A DNA stretch of 64,000 bases from Sulfolobaceae archaeon (GCA_028277025.1 JAPYVG010000002.1:75154-139153); one strand, 5' to 3'. Positions 28,418 through 35,807 are shown, numbered from the stretch's first letter. The notes: a model not told the origin generated them from the letters alone. A program made the numbers and translations.

Positions 28418-29899
28418 TTACGTCTCTAGGGATTTAATTTTATTTGCTAAAATCTCCATTTCCTTAGGCATCTCCATTCCGTCGTTCATAGTTACTAATT
28501 CACCTATACTATTTCTAAATTTCTCGTAGTCAATACCCCTCTTCTTGAAAACGTTTATTAGCCAATGGTATGTATCTTCTTTTGTTAGCTCTCTTATTTC
28601 TTTATCGTCGGGGTAAATTCCGAATTTCCTTATAACGTCTATTAACCTAGACTTTGTATAATAACTCTCAATTTCTCTTCCTAAAGGTACGCACATGTCC
28701 TTAAATTTCATATCTAGCTTGTCACAAATACCGAGAAATATAACGTTCAAATCTAACGTTTCTTTGAGCTGTAACCATAAGTGAAGCTCAATATCATTAG
28801 CCACTTTATAAACACTTAACCCTATTTCGTCATTTGATATTCCTACCCTCTTCAACCAATTCAGCACTACGGCTGGTTCAGCCAGTTCGCCGGTTAAGAC
28901 AATGACTTTGCTAAATAGTAAATCACTCATGTTAGCTCGAAGTAATCCTAAGACCGTTTTTAACTGCTCATCTGGCTTAACTACTATTGCTGAAGAAACT
29001 CCTTGATTTTTCCTCATAATTATATAATTGTCAACTGTTGATGAGACTATATACGGTGAATGAGTAGTAATAAACACTTGAAATATTCCCTTATCAGTCC
29101 ATTCCTTAATGAGCTTCATAATTCTTGATTGTAAAGTAGGGTACATGTTGACTTCTGGTTCTTCGAGTAAAAGTACCTTACTTCCGCTTAACCATAGAAT
29201 GAAGAGCATTAGGACTACTCTTTGAAATCCACTGGCAGCTAAGTCTATGTATATTGGTAAGTTCTGGATGTTTAGGACTAACTTATTACTATCCCAGAAC
29301 TCTAACCCCTTTATTTCTGGTATCGCGTTACTTACAAGGTTTACAAAATCATACCAACGTCTCTTCATGTTTATCGGGCTTCTGTTCATCTCTATCATCC
29401 TCTTTAACACAGCGTCAAAGTACGTTTGGTCAAAAATAGGAACGTATTCAACGCTTTGAGAGGCAATAGAAAATAACTCCTTAAGCGTTTCTAGTTCATC
29501 CCTAGTTGGTGGTGAACCATTAATAGTTAGGGTGTCCAGGCTCCATTCTATAAACTTATTACTATACCTCAATTTGTTGATCACTTCTACTCTGATTTTC
29601 TTAGCACTTCCTAGAACTTTTGCAGTTTCTTCCTCATTAAATTCTACTACACCACCTATAGTTATAGGCTTATTTATTTCATAATCCCTCCATAATAACA
29701 CATATTCTCCATCTCTGTCTTCAATGCTTTTCTTCTCTATACCAGAACCTAAATTCTTTATGAATAGGTAAATTGACGTTAATAAATTAGTCTTACCGTA
29801 ACCGTTGTAACCAACTATGACGTTTAGCCCTCCCAAATTTTTTAATCTAACAGATGAAAGACTGCGAAAGTTGTCAACGTAAGACTCAATAAGTCTCAT
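28418..29899 (-). CDS. OLD-family-like AAA ATPase
   Basis: ABC-type ATPase of the overcoming-lysogenization-defect/RecF-like group, 493 aa. Walker A is VGYNGYGKTNLL near 32-43, Walker B VLLLEEPEVNMYPTLQSRI near 240-258 and the switch His in FITTHSPYIVSS near 277. The C-terminal 190 residues sit where OLD nucleases carry TOPRIM, but only a weak match (VIVLTGELAEPAVVLNWL near 335) is seen, so nuclease activity is doubtful. Possible defence or repair role. The promoter carries a tandem repeat (see 29913-29929). Confidence 0.75.
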   Translation of the reverse strand: MRLIESYVDNFRSLSSVRLKNLGGLNVIVGYNGYGKTNLLTSIYLFIKNLGSGIEKKSIEDRDGEYVLLWRDYEINKPITIGGVVEFNEEETAKVLGSAKKIRVEVINKLRYSNKFIEWSLDTLTINGSPPTRDELETLKELFSIASQSVEYVPIFDQTYFDAVLKRMIEMNRSPINMKRRWYDFVNLVSNAIPEIKGLEFWDSNKLVLNIQNLPIYIDLAASGFQRVVLMLFILWLSGSKVLLLEEPEVNMYPTLQSRIMKLIKEWTDKGIFQVFITTHSPYIVSSTVDNYIIMRKNQGVSSAIVVKPDEQLKTVLGLLRANMSDLLFSKVIVLTGELAEPAVVLNWLKRVGISNDEIGLSVYKVANDIELHLWLQLKETLDLNVIFLGICDKLDMKFKDMCVPLGREIESYYTKSRLIDVIRKFGIYPDDKEIRELTKEDTYHWLINVFKKRGIDYEKFRNSIGELVTMNDGMEMPKEMEILANKIKSLET

Positions 29900-29912
29900 C
29901 TTTTAGTCACTC

Positions 29913-29929
29913 TACGCATATTTACGCAT
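29913..29929 (-). promoter_or_regulatory. tandem 7-bp operator-like repeat in the OLD-like promoter
   Basis: TACGCAT occurs at 29913-29919 and 29923-29929, exactly one helical turn apart. A TATA-like TTATATG lies at about 29937-29943 (minus strand), so the repeats cover the predicted transcription start 14-30 bp upstream of the ATG. That position would allow repression. Confidence 0.45.
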
Positions 29930-30011
29930 GCAAACATATAATCGTTAAAAGCATCGGCTCCACTATTTCTATTATCAGAGAAAAAACGGTGTATTATTAG
30001 TCTCAAGGGTT

Positions 30012-30803
30012 TTAAAGGATAGCTTTTATTATACCACCGTCTACTGGAATTAACGCGCCGGTAACGTAAGTAGCTAAGTTAGAAGCTAGGAATATAATAA
30101 CATTAGCGACCTCTTCTGGGTTAGCCATTCTCCTTAACGGTACGTCTTTGACTATATCATTAATAATCTCATCTTCACTCCTATTTTCCCTCCTAGCCCT
30201 ATCCTTTACTAACTGTGAAACCCTATCAGTTAAAGTCCAGCCCGGCATTATGCCGTTAACCAGTATACCTCTAGGCCCTAGCTCTCTGGACGCTACTTTA
30301 ATTAAGCCCGCTAATGACAACCTCACTACATTAGATAAATCCAAATTATCAATTGGCTGTTTTAACGTCATTGAAGTCGATAATATAATCCTCCCACCAG
30401 ATTTCATCCTCTTTCCAGCTTCCCTAACTGCTATTATCGCACTCATTAAAAGTAAATTTACTGCAGTATACCAATCGTCGTTAGTCAACTCAAATAGGTT
30501 ACCCGGCTTAGGGCTACCAGTAACATATGCCAGAACATCAAGTCCGTTAAGTTTTTTATATCCTTCGTCTACAAGTCTCTCAACGTCTTTTGGGCTAGTC
30601 AAATCAGCTACTATATAACTTACCTTATCGCTTATTTCTCTTAACTTTTCATAAGCCTTCTTTAAGTTATTCTCGTCATGAGATGAAATAATTACCTCTG
30701 CACCTTCCTCCAAAAACCTCTTAGCCGTTGCGAAACCAATTCCTTTACTTGCCGCCGTTACTATTACCTTCTTCCCCTTTATCCCTAAGTCTATTTTGAA
30801 CAC
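30012..30803 (-). CDS. short-chain dehydrogenase/reductase-like protein with altered catalytic residues
   Basis: SDR fold of 264 aa with the cofactor motif TAASKGIG at 16-23 and the late PGWTLTDRV and PVDGGI segments typical of 3-oxoacyl-ACP reductase-like proteins. The usual YxxxK is replaced: aligning SNVVRLSLAGL with the consensus YSASKAALIGL puts Ser157 at the Tyr and Arg161 at the Lys position. Catalysis by the classical mechanism is therefore unlikely. The frame opens at 30854, but GTG 30803 (MFKIDLGIKGKKV) fits the family; it still overlaps the UDG gene by 59 bp. Confidence 0.8.
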   Translation of the reverse strand: MFKIDLGIKGKKVIVTAASKGIGFATAKRFLEEGAEVIISSHDENNLKKAYEKLREISDKVSYIVADLTSPKDVERLVDEGYKKLNGLDVLAYVTGSPKPGNLFELTNDDWYTAVNLLLMSAIIAVREAGKRMKSGGRIILSTSMTLKQPIDNLDLSNVVRLSLAGLIKVASRELGPRGILVNGIMPGWTLTDRVSQLVKDRARRENRSEDEIINDIVKDVPLRRMANPEEVANVIIFLASNLATYVTGALIPVDGGIIKAIL

Positions 30804-31428
30804 CCAAGAAGTACTCAATCGTAAAACCTTTTGAGTTTTCTTTTCCAATCTCACTCCTAATCTTCCTGAAATCCTCTTCGAGAACCTTTCTTAATGAGGG
30901 GTTATAAAGGGCGGCTGCTGGGTGATAAGTAGGGAAAACCTTTATTTCTACTCCTTCTCCTTTCTTCCATACGTACCACTTTCCTCTAACCTTACTGATG
31001 CTAGTAAAAGTAATTGAGGCTTTAGAGAAAATATAAGAAGTTGAGTGTTTTCCTAACGTTACAATGATTTTCGGTTTGATAACTTCTATTTGAGAATCGA
31101 GATAAGGGCTACACGCCAGGATTTCCTCCTCAGTCGGGTCTCTATTATTTGGTGGTCTACATTTCACAACGTTGGTTATGAAGACTTCATTCCTCTTTAA
31201 CCCTAGGATTTCTTCTATCAACTTAGTAAGGAGCTTTCCAGCTGCCCCAACAAAAGGTCTTCCCTCTAAATCTTCATTTTCTCCGGGTGCTTCTCCAATA
31301 AACATAATCTTAGCATTTGACGGCCCTTCACCTGGTACAGCGTTAGTTCTGCTTTTCCATAAGTTGCACTTAGTGCAAGATCTAACTAGTTTAGCAATTT
31401 CTTCTAAGTCCACAACTCTATTATCCAC
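30745..31428 (-). CDS. udg: uracil-DNA glycosylase, family 4 (iron-sulfur)
   Basis: Removes uracil from deaminated DNA, important at high temperature. FeS ligands are visible: SCTKCNLWKSR near 14-24 and VVKCRPPNNRDPTEEEILAC near 88-107. Active-site motif 1 is GEAPGENEDLEGRPFVG near 46-62 and motif 2 HPAAALYNP near 178. 227 aa is normal. It lies directly downstream of the guide-RNA cluster on the same strand: only 11 bp separate box D from the ATG, so transcription may be shared. Confidence 0.95.
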   Translation of the reverse strand: MDNRVVDLEEIAKLVRSCTKCNLWKSRTNAVPGEGPSNAKIMFIGEAPGENEDLEGRPFVGAAGKLLTKLIEEILGLKRNEVFITNVVKCRPPNNRDPTEEEILACSPYLDSQIEVIKPKIIVTLGKHSTSYIFSKASITFTSISKVRGKWYVWKKGEGVEIKVFPTYHPAAALYNPSLRKVLEEDFRKIRSEIGKENSKGFTIEYFLGVQNRLRDKGEEGNSNGGK

Positions 31429-31435
31429 TTTTTAG

Positions 31436-31492
31436 TTAATCAGATTATCGACCCGTCTTCATCAGTCCGTTTATGTCGGCGTCATCATGTAC
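31436..31492 (-). ncRNA. C/D-box guide sRNA
   Basis: On the minus strand: box C ATGATGA (31488-31482), a 16-nt guide (31481-31466), CTGATGA holding box C' (31464-31459) with a D'-like CTGA overlapping it (31465-31462), a 15-nt guide (31458-31444) and box D CTGA (31443-31440). Total about 55 nt, the normal archaeal size. The D-side guide begins AAGACGGGTCG, complementary to CGACCCGUCUU; GACCCGUCUU is a well-conserved large-subunit rRNA sequence. The overlap of D' and C' is irregular; D' may instead be the degenerate CGGA just before it. Confidence 0.72.
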
Positions 31493-31555
31493 CCCACCCG
31501 GCTAGGGATCCTCATTGTGGTTACTAAACCTCTCAGATCCCGGCGAAGGGTGGGG
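31486..31555 (-). ncRNA. H/ACA guide sRNA with k-turn
   Basis: On the minus strand: lower stem CCCCACCC (31555-31548) with GGGTGGGG (31499-31492), pocket strands TTCGCC (31547-31542) and TAGCC (31504-31500), and upper stem GGGATC with GATCCC. Above it is a k-turn: tandem G-A pairs next to the stem, a 3-nt AAU bulge, then a C-stem with GGTT/AACC capped by TAGT. After the lower stem come one T and ACA (31490-31488). The pocket-to-ACA distance of 14 nt is canonical. Predicted target form: GGCUA-UN-GGCGAA with pseudouridylation of the U. Confidence 0.78.
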
Positions 31556-31557
31556 AT

Positions 31558-31568
31558 TATTATATATA
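31558..31568 (+). promoter_or_regulatory. TATA box of the 97-aa gene
   Basis: TATTATATATA ends about 24 bp before ATG 31592, so the plus-strand transcript is leaderless. It lies immediately beyond the 5' end of the minus-strand H/ACA RNA. The only TATA-like sequence correctly placed for the H/ACA RNA on the minus strand is the weaker TCTTTATTTTC near 31575-31585. Confidence 0.5.
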
Positions 31569-31591
31569 TTGTTGTTACGAAAATAAAGATA

Positions 31592-31885
31592 ATGAGTGAG
31601 GCTAAAAAATTTCTTATATTACAAGACCTCATCCTAGCGAAGACTTCAATAGAGAAAGTACTACTTCATATAAACTCGCGTGAGAAACCGATATTTAGTT
31701 GGATTAAAAGGGAACTAAATGAGACTATCCGGAAATTAAGTAAGGATGAAAAATTCGCTCCTAAAGTTAAATTAGTAAATGAGGCTATAGAAAGTCAAGA
31801 CTCAGAAAAGCTCAGAAAGAGCCTAGAAGAGCTAAGAAGTTTATTAGAAAAAGAAATAACAGAAATTTACAAAAGTCTAAAGTGA
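31592..31885 (+). CDS. uncharacterised 97-aa helical protein
   Basis: Not recognised. Highly charged, all-helical (LILAKTSIEKVLLHIN; ESQDSEKLRKSLEELRSLLEKE), possibly a coiled coil. The frame is open upstream through the guide-RNA hairpin to 31487, but the TATA box position and the family-like MSEAKKF start make ATG 31592 the start. It ends against the convergent TauE gene with a 9-bp overlap. Confidence 0.7.
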   Translation: MSEAKKFLILQDLILAKTSIEKVLLHINSREKPIFSWIKRELNETIRKLSKDEKFAPKVKLVNEAIESQDSEKLRKSLEELRSLLEKEITEIYKSLK

Positions 31886-32731
31886 TGCTATGGCATAGTA
31901 ATTCTGGTACATTATATATATCGCTACAGCAATTATGATGATTGCGAAAACTTTCCTTAACATACCTCTAGGCAAACTTGAGGCTATTTTTGCCCCAACG
32001 TATCCCCCTGCAATACCACCCAATAGGTACAATACACTAATAACTGGGTCTATTTCACCAGCTAATGCGTACGTTAATGCACCGGTCACCCCAAAAGTGC
32101 CTACTGAAATTAACGAAGTCCCAACTGCTTTAATCATACAGATTCCAGTGCTGAAGAGTAACCCTGGCACTATTAGGAACCCTCCTCCTATCCCGAAAAA
32201 TCCAGAAGCAAAGCCTACACTGAAACCTATAGGTATTATTCTTGCGAAATTAATTCTCCTTAATTCAGCTTTAAGACCTTGTGAGCCTCCTCCATTCAGT
32301 TCCACTCTCTTTGCTTTCGTAGGCCTGTCTTTTCCTTTATAGACTAAGATCGCTATAACTATCATTAATATGCCGAACAAGAACAATAATAAGCCCCCAT
32401 GGACTATTAAACCTACTCTAGCCCCAACGTAAGTACCCAAGATACCGGGTAAGGTAAACACAATACCTTCCAATATCCTTACATTACCTTTTTTCCAGTG
32501 TATAAAGGCATTAATATAAGCGTTCAACCCTACTGCTAGAGCAGTAGTACCTATCACTAAGTGGTCAATGTAATTTTTATTAACACTAGGTAAATATGCT
32601 AGCCCTACAAAGTAGAGTAGTAATGGTATAGCTAGAATTGAACCCCCTCCACCTATAAGCCCTAAAGAGAAACCAACTAGAAAACCAGAAACTACTGATA
32701 ACGCGTATTGTAAAACACTAAGTTCGAGCAT
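31877..32731 (-). CDS. TauE/SafE-family sulfite/anion exporter
   Basis: A 284-aa protein with about eight membrane spans. The two half-repeats each carry the family Gly-rich motif: GLIGGGGSILAIPLLLYF near 24-41 and GFFGIGGGFLIVPGLLF near 175-192. The family exports sulfite, sulfoacetate or related C-S anions, which would fit a sulfur-oxidising host, but the substrate is not shown by the sequence. Followed by the DtxR-type regulator gene on the same strand, 41 bp upstream. Confidence 0.83.
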   Translation of the reverse strand: MLELSVLQYALSVVSGFLVGFSLGLIGGGGSILAIPLLLYFVGLAYLPSVNKNYIDHLVIGTTALAVGLNAYINAFIHWKKGNVRILEGIVFTLPGILGTYVGARVGLIVHGGLLLFLFGILMIVIAILVYKGKDRPTKAKRVELNGGGSQGLKAELRRINFARIIPIGFSVGFASGFFGIGGGFLIVPGLLFSTGICMIKAVGTSLISVGTFGVTGALTYALAGEIDPVISVLYLLGGIAGGYVGAKIASSLPRGMLRKVFAIIIIAVAIYIMYQNYYAIASL

Positions 32732-32772
32732 GAATAGTAATTTTTATTTTTAGTTTAAAAAGTTTTGTTTAA

Positions 32773-33177
32773 TTAAAAGTTAGTAAAAGGTATTTCTTCT
32801 CCGTGAGGGCATTTTTCTGGTTTTCCCAAATAATTATGAAGTTTATCAATTATTTCTTTAGGTACCACATAATCAAACTGGGTTGAGTATTTACATGCGT
32901 CATCCGGTGAGAAGCCTATAGCGACGAGTAATGTTTCTATAACCCTGTGTGCTCTAATTAACTCGTCTACAGCTTTTCTTCCTTCATCTGTTATCGTGAT
33001 TCCCTCCTTACTTTTCTTCACATAACCCTTGTTCTCCAAATGCTCTAATTCCTCAAAAGCGCTCGCCGTAGATATTTTCAAATCTCTAGCTATCCAGCTC
33101 AGTTTTGCTAATTTTCCCTCATCGTTATACTTCTTTATTGTGAGTAAGTATGTCAATTCACGACGCGATATGCTCAC
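32773..33177 (-). CDS. DtxR/MntR-family metal-dependent transcriptional regulator
   Basis: 134 aa: an N-terminal winged helix (ELTYLLTIKKYNDEGKLAKL, then DLKISTASAFEELEHLENKGY as the recognition region) and a dimerisation/metal-binding segment with RAHRVIETLL near 80 and a C-terminal CPHGEEIPF, the usual CPHG tail of the family. No SH3-like third domain. Likely controls metal homeostasis genes; possible targets are the divergent aldolase gene or the TauE gene, with no direct evidence. Confidence 0.85.
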   Translation of the reverse strand: MSISRRELTYLLTIKKYNDEGKLAKLSWIARDLKISTASAFEELEHLENKGYVKKSKEGITITDEGRKAVDELIRAHRVIETLLVAIGFSPDDACKYSTQFDYVVPKEIIDKLHNYLGKPEKCPHGEEIPFTNF

Positions 33178-33229
33178 AAGTATATGTTAGGTGAACTAAA
33201 TATTTAAGTTATTGTACCCTTCATATCAC

Positions 33230-34087
33230 ATGGAAGAAATTATACCAGCAATAGTCACACCCTTTACTAGTTCAGAAGAGATAGATTTTAATGCCTTAAA
33301 AAACTATTTGTATTTCCTTAAAAGAAGTGGTATAGAAATTGTCTTCTCTTTAGGTACAACGGGAGAATTTAATATGCTAACTCTTCAAGAGAAAGAGGAA
33401 TTCATAAAGAAATTTAGGGAGTTAAGTGACCTTAAAGTAATATTTAACGTAACTGAGAACTCTCTGACTAACGCTCTAAAACTTGCTAGATTAGCAGTAG
33501 AAGTGAGTGCTAATGGTATAGCGTCTTTGCCACCAATTTATCACAAACCGTCCAGTAAGGGAGTTATAACTTATTTTGAAGAGCTATCTAAGACCGGATT
33601 ACCTCTCTTTCTATACTCTTACCCAGACAAGGTAAGCATTGACTTCGATACTGTTAAGAAGTTAGTAAGTGAGGGGATAATAGATGGTATTAAACTCACT
33701 ACTGATAGTCTTCCTCTATTTAGGAAATACTTAGAATTAAAGGAAATTAACAAGTCGATAAAAATCTACATAGGTAATGACGAGCTAGTCCTCTTTTCAT
33801 TAATGATAGGAGGAGATGGTGCTATTTCTGCAGTAGCGAATGTAGCACCGGAATTTATGATAAAGCTTGTGAAGCTATTTAAAGAGGGGAAAATAACTGA
33901 AGCCCTAGAAGTTCAGAAGATGGTGAACAAATTAAATAGTGTTATTACGGTTGGTGACTATCCCTCTGGAGTAAAGGTTGGATTAAAATACCGGGGAGTT
34001 TATGTAGGTAGTGTTAGAAAGCCTTTAGAGGAAAAAATGGAAGAAAATTCACTTATATATGCTACGCTAAAAGAGTTAGGGTTATGA
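33230..34087 (+). CDS. DHDPS/KDG-aldolase-superfamily lyase
   Basis: Class I aldolase of the dihydrodipicolinate synthase superfamily, about 285 aa. The N-terminal IVTPFTSSEEIDFNAL and LGTTGEFNMLTLQEKEEF are conserved. The Schiff-base Lys is in IDGIKLTTDS near 150 and the proton-relay Tyr in LFLYSYPDK near 127. It is a paralog of the KDG aldolase at 45094, but the GIKLTTDS segment differs from the GIKDTNQD of that enzyme, so a different substrate is likely. The frame opens at TTG 33212; ATG 33230 lies about 26 bp after a TATA box, so leaderless. Confidence 0.85.
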   Translation: MEEIIPAIVTPFTSSEEIDFNALKNYLYFLKRSGIEIVFSLGTTGEFNMLTLQEKEEFIKKFRELSDLKVIFNVTENSLTNALKLARLAVEVSANGIASLPPIYHKPSSKGVITYFEELSKTGLPLFLYSYPDKVSIDFDTVKKLVSEGIIDGIKLTTDSLPLFRKYLELKEINKSIKIYIGNDELVLFSLMIGGDGAISAVANVAPEFMIKLVKLFKEGKITEALEVQKMVNKLNSVITVGDYPSGVKVGLKYRGVYVGSVRKPLEEKMEENSLIYATLKELGL

Positions 34088-34138
34088 TGAAGGTCGATGT
34101 GATTGATTTGATGATAGGATTATCTCCGGCTGATTACT
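34080..34138 (+). ncRNA. C/D-box guide sRNA between convergent genes
   Basis: Box C ATGATGA at 34084-34090, a 12-nt guide AGGTCGATGTGA (34091-34102), D'-like TTGA (34103-34106), box C' TGATGA (34109-34114), a 15-nt guide TAGGATTATCTCCGG (34115-34129) and box D CTGA (34130-34133). Box C includes the stop codon of the aldolase gene and box D ends one base before the stop of the convergent gene, so the RNA exactly fills the 46-bp gap. Predicted targets contain UCACAUCGACCU and CCGGAGAUAAUC; I could not assign them. Confidence 0.65.
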
Positions 34139-34505
34139 TTAAGTTCCTTAAGATCTTCTCCTTAACAGGCTCGTCTAGTGAGTTAAGTACTTCCATAACT
34201 ATTTTTTGATCCCTTTCAGCTAAATTCTTCGGAAGGGTAGAAGCAACTTTCATTCTTAAAGCTAACACGTTCCTTACCACACTATCGTCATACATTGAGA
34301 GTAATCTCATAGTAACTTCACACCAATTTTTATACTCCTCATCGGTAGCTTTACTTGTCAGTGCAGTTAAAATTGACTTCAATGCGTTTTCAGCTGTTTC
34401 TGGGTCAAGGGCTAGAAGTTGTTGTAAGAGTTGGTTTATAACTGAAGCCCTAGAGGTATATTGTAGTCTTGCTATTTGGATTGGGTCTAACTGTTGGCTC
34501 ATCAT
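34134..34505 (-). CDS. uncharacterised 123-aa helical protein
   Basis: Not recognised. All-helical, moderately charged (IQIARLQYTSRASVINQLLQQLLALDPETAENAL), with no motif or membrane segment. Two Met codons at the start (34505 and 34502) are equally possible. It stands alone: convergent with the aldolase gene and followed upstream by a 159-bp AT-rich gap in which I see nothing but promoter-like runs. Confidence 0.68.
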   Translation of the reverse strand: MMSQQLDPIQIARLQYTSRASVINQLLQQLLALDPETAENALKSILTALTSKATDEEYKNWCEVTMRLLSMYDDSVVRNVLALRMKVASTLPKNLAERDQKIVMEVLNSLDEPVKEKILRNLK

Positions 34506-34664
34506 TTTATTTTTTAAAAATCATAAATATTAAATTAAACGGTCATGATTACCTAAATATTTATCTGGATTTATCTCAGCTTCTGCAAGATAAGGTGTGA
34601 AATAATGATGTTTTAAATGTTAAGGTGTATATTTATTGGGAAATTACTTCTTTCATTGAATAAC

Positions 34665-35276
34665 TCAAATAATGAATATGACAACGTATTCTACCTCATA
34701 TCCATCAACATCCCACACGGGCAACAAAATAATTGTGCCGGATTTTATATTACCTAATTTTATTGTAACATTATACATCTGAAAATTACTGATATTTTGT
34801 ACGAAAATGACCGATACATTTTTAGTATATCCTTGAATATAATAAGTATAAACTGGGTCATTTAAATATGAATTATTTAAGAATAGATAGAAGTAAATTG
34901 TAGAGTTGGGTTCAGCTTCTATATATGTAGGTGTCACATAAAATACAGAATGAAGCTTTGTCGTATTAGAATAAAACTGCGGTTCGAGCGTGTAAGAGCT
35001 AGTAAAGTTAACTTTAGGTACCACTACTATATTATCACTTAGATTTAGATCTTGTATGAGTAATGGCTTACTATTATTCCCTAATGTTGATACATTGAGG
35101 TTGAAAATGTAAGGTCTAACTTGTTGTGGTGGTGTGCTAGTAGTCGCTGTTATTGATGTCTTTGTCTCTCTCATATTACCAAATTGTACCATGGTACTGG
35201 TAGTGTATATAATTGCAAAAGCAATCGCGAGTGAAAATAATATGCCAGCAATAGTTGATATTACTAGTTTATTCAC
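34665..35276 (-). CDS. exported protein of unknown function, divergent from an HTH membrane protein
   Basis: 203 aa with an N-terminal membrane or signal segment (STIAGILFSLAIAFAIIYTTS near 7-27) and an extracytoplasmic part with many N-x-S/T sites and a beta-rich pattern. It ends in a short hydrophobic EVEYVVIFII. GTG start at 35276 about 25 bp after a TATA box (AGATATATAAAG). Paired head-to-head with the membrane-bound HTH protein, which may regulate it. No family recognised. Confidence 0.7.
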   Translation of the reverse strand: MNKLVISTIAGILFSLAIAFAIIYTTSTMVQFGNMRETKTSITATTSTPPQQVRPYIFNLNVSTLGNNSKPLLIQDLNLSDNIVVVPKVNFTSSYTLEPQFYSNTTKLHSVFYVTPTYIEAEPNSTIYFYLFLNNSYLNDPVYTYYIQGYTKNVSVIFVQNISNFQMYNVTIKLGNIKSGTIILLPVWDVDGYEVEYVVIFII

Positions 35277-35349
35277 GAGACTATCTTTTTCAGAAATACT
35301 TTATATATCTATTCCAATGCTGAAGGAGGAAAAGTTTATTTAAAGCATG

Positions 35350-35357
35350 TTTAAACT
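35350..35357. promoter_or_regulatory. palindrome between TATA box and start of the HTH gene
   Basis: GTTTAAAC at 35350-35357 lies between a TATA-like GTTTATTTAAAG (35335-35346) and ATG 35364, covering the initiator of the leaderless transcript. A natural place for autoregulation by the HTH protein; short, so it may be chance in AT-rich DNA. Confidence 0.3.
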
Positions 35358-35363
35358 AATAAT

Positions 35364-35807
35364 ATGGAACTCGAATTATCACCACCGACTCGAAAAGTTT
35401 ACTATTATCTACTGAAGAATAGAAGTGGTGCTACTTTGCGCCAAATTCAAGAAGACTTAGGGTTTGCATCAACTAGTGCCGCGAGATATCATATAAAGAA
35501 ACTAGTTAACGCTGGCCTAGTGGAAGAGACCTTTGACGGAAAATACGTTGTAAAAAAGGTAGTTATTGATGACGATTATCTCCTTCTCTTTAACTATATA
35601 CTGCCTAAGAGTGTTTTCTTTTCCTCATTCTTCTTAACGTCGTTTATTCTCATTCTTCTCTTCCTCTATTCTCATCCTTTTGCAATGGAAATATTTGGCG
35701 CGATTACGGCTTTTATAGCTGGGATTTTGTTCCTCATGGATTCTGTGAAGAAGTATTACAGGCTAAATAAGGTCACGTATCGTGATGAGAAGAATGAAGA
35801 AGATTAA
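35364..35807 (+). CDS. membrane-tethered winged-helix transcriptional regulator
   Basis: 147 aa: a winged-helix DNA-binding domain (about 1-70; PTRKVYYYLLKNRSGATLRQ, then TSAARYHIKKLVNAGLVEE as the recognition helix) followed by two membrane spans (SVFFSSFFLTSFILILLFLY; EIFGAITAFIAGILFLM) and a charged tail. This one-component, membrane-bound layout is known in Sulfolobales from the archaellum regulators ArnR/ArnR1; here the partner gene is the divergent exported protein. Signal and regulon unknown. Confidence 0.8.
   Translation: MELELSPPTRKVYYYLLKNRSGATLRQIQEDLGFASTSAARYHIKKLVNAGLVEETFDGKYVVKKVVIDDDYLLLFNYILPKSVFFSSFFLTSFILILLFLYSHPFAMEIFGAITAFIAGILFLMDSVKKYYRLNKVTYRDEKNEED

Noticed and set aside
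31491..31555. CCCCACCC/GGGTGGGG hairpin read as a plus-strand terminator
   Set aside because: No gene upstream on the plus strand ends here, and only the minus strand has a correct k-turn and an ACA at the right distance.
31487..31591. Open frame upstream of the 97-aa gene (35 extra codons from 31487)
   Set aside because: It runs through the guide-RNA hairpin and across the TATA box; the leaderless ATG at 31592 explains the gene better.
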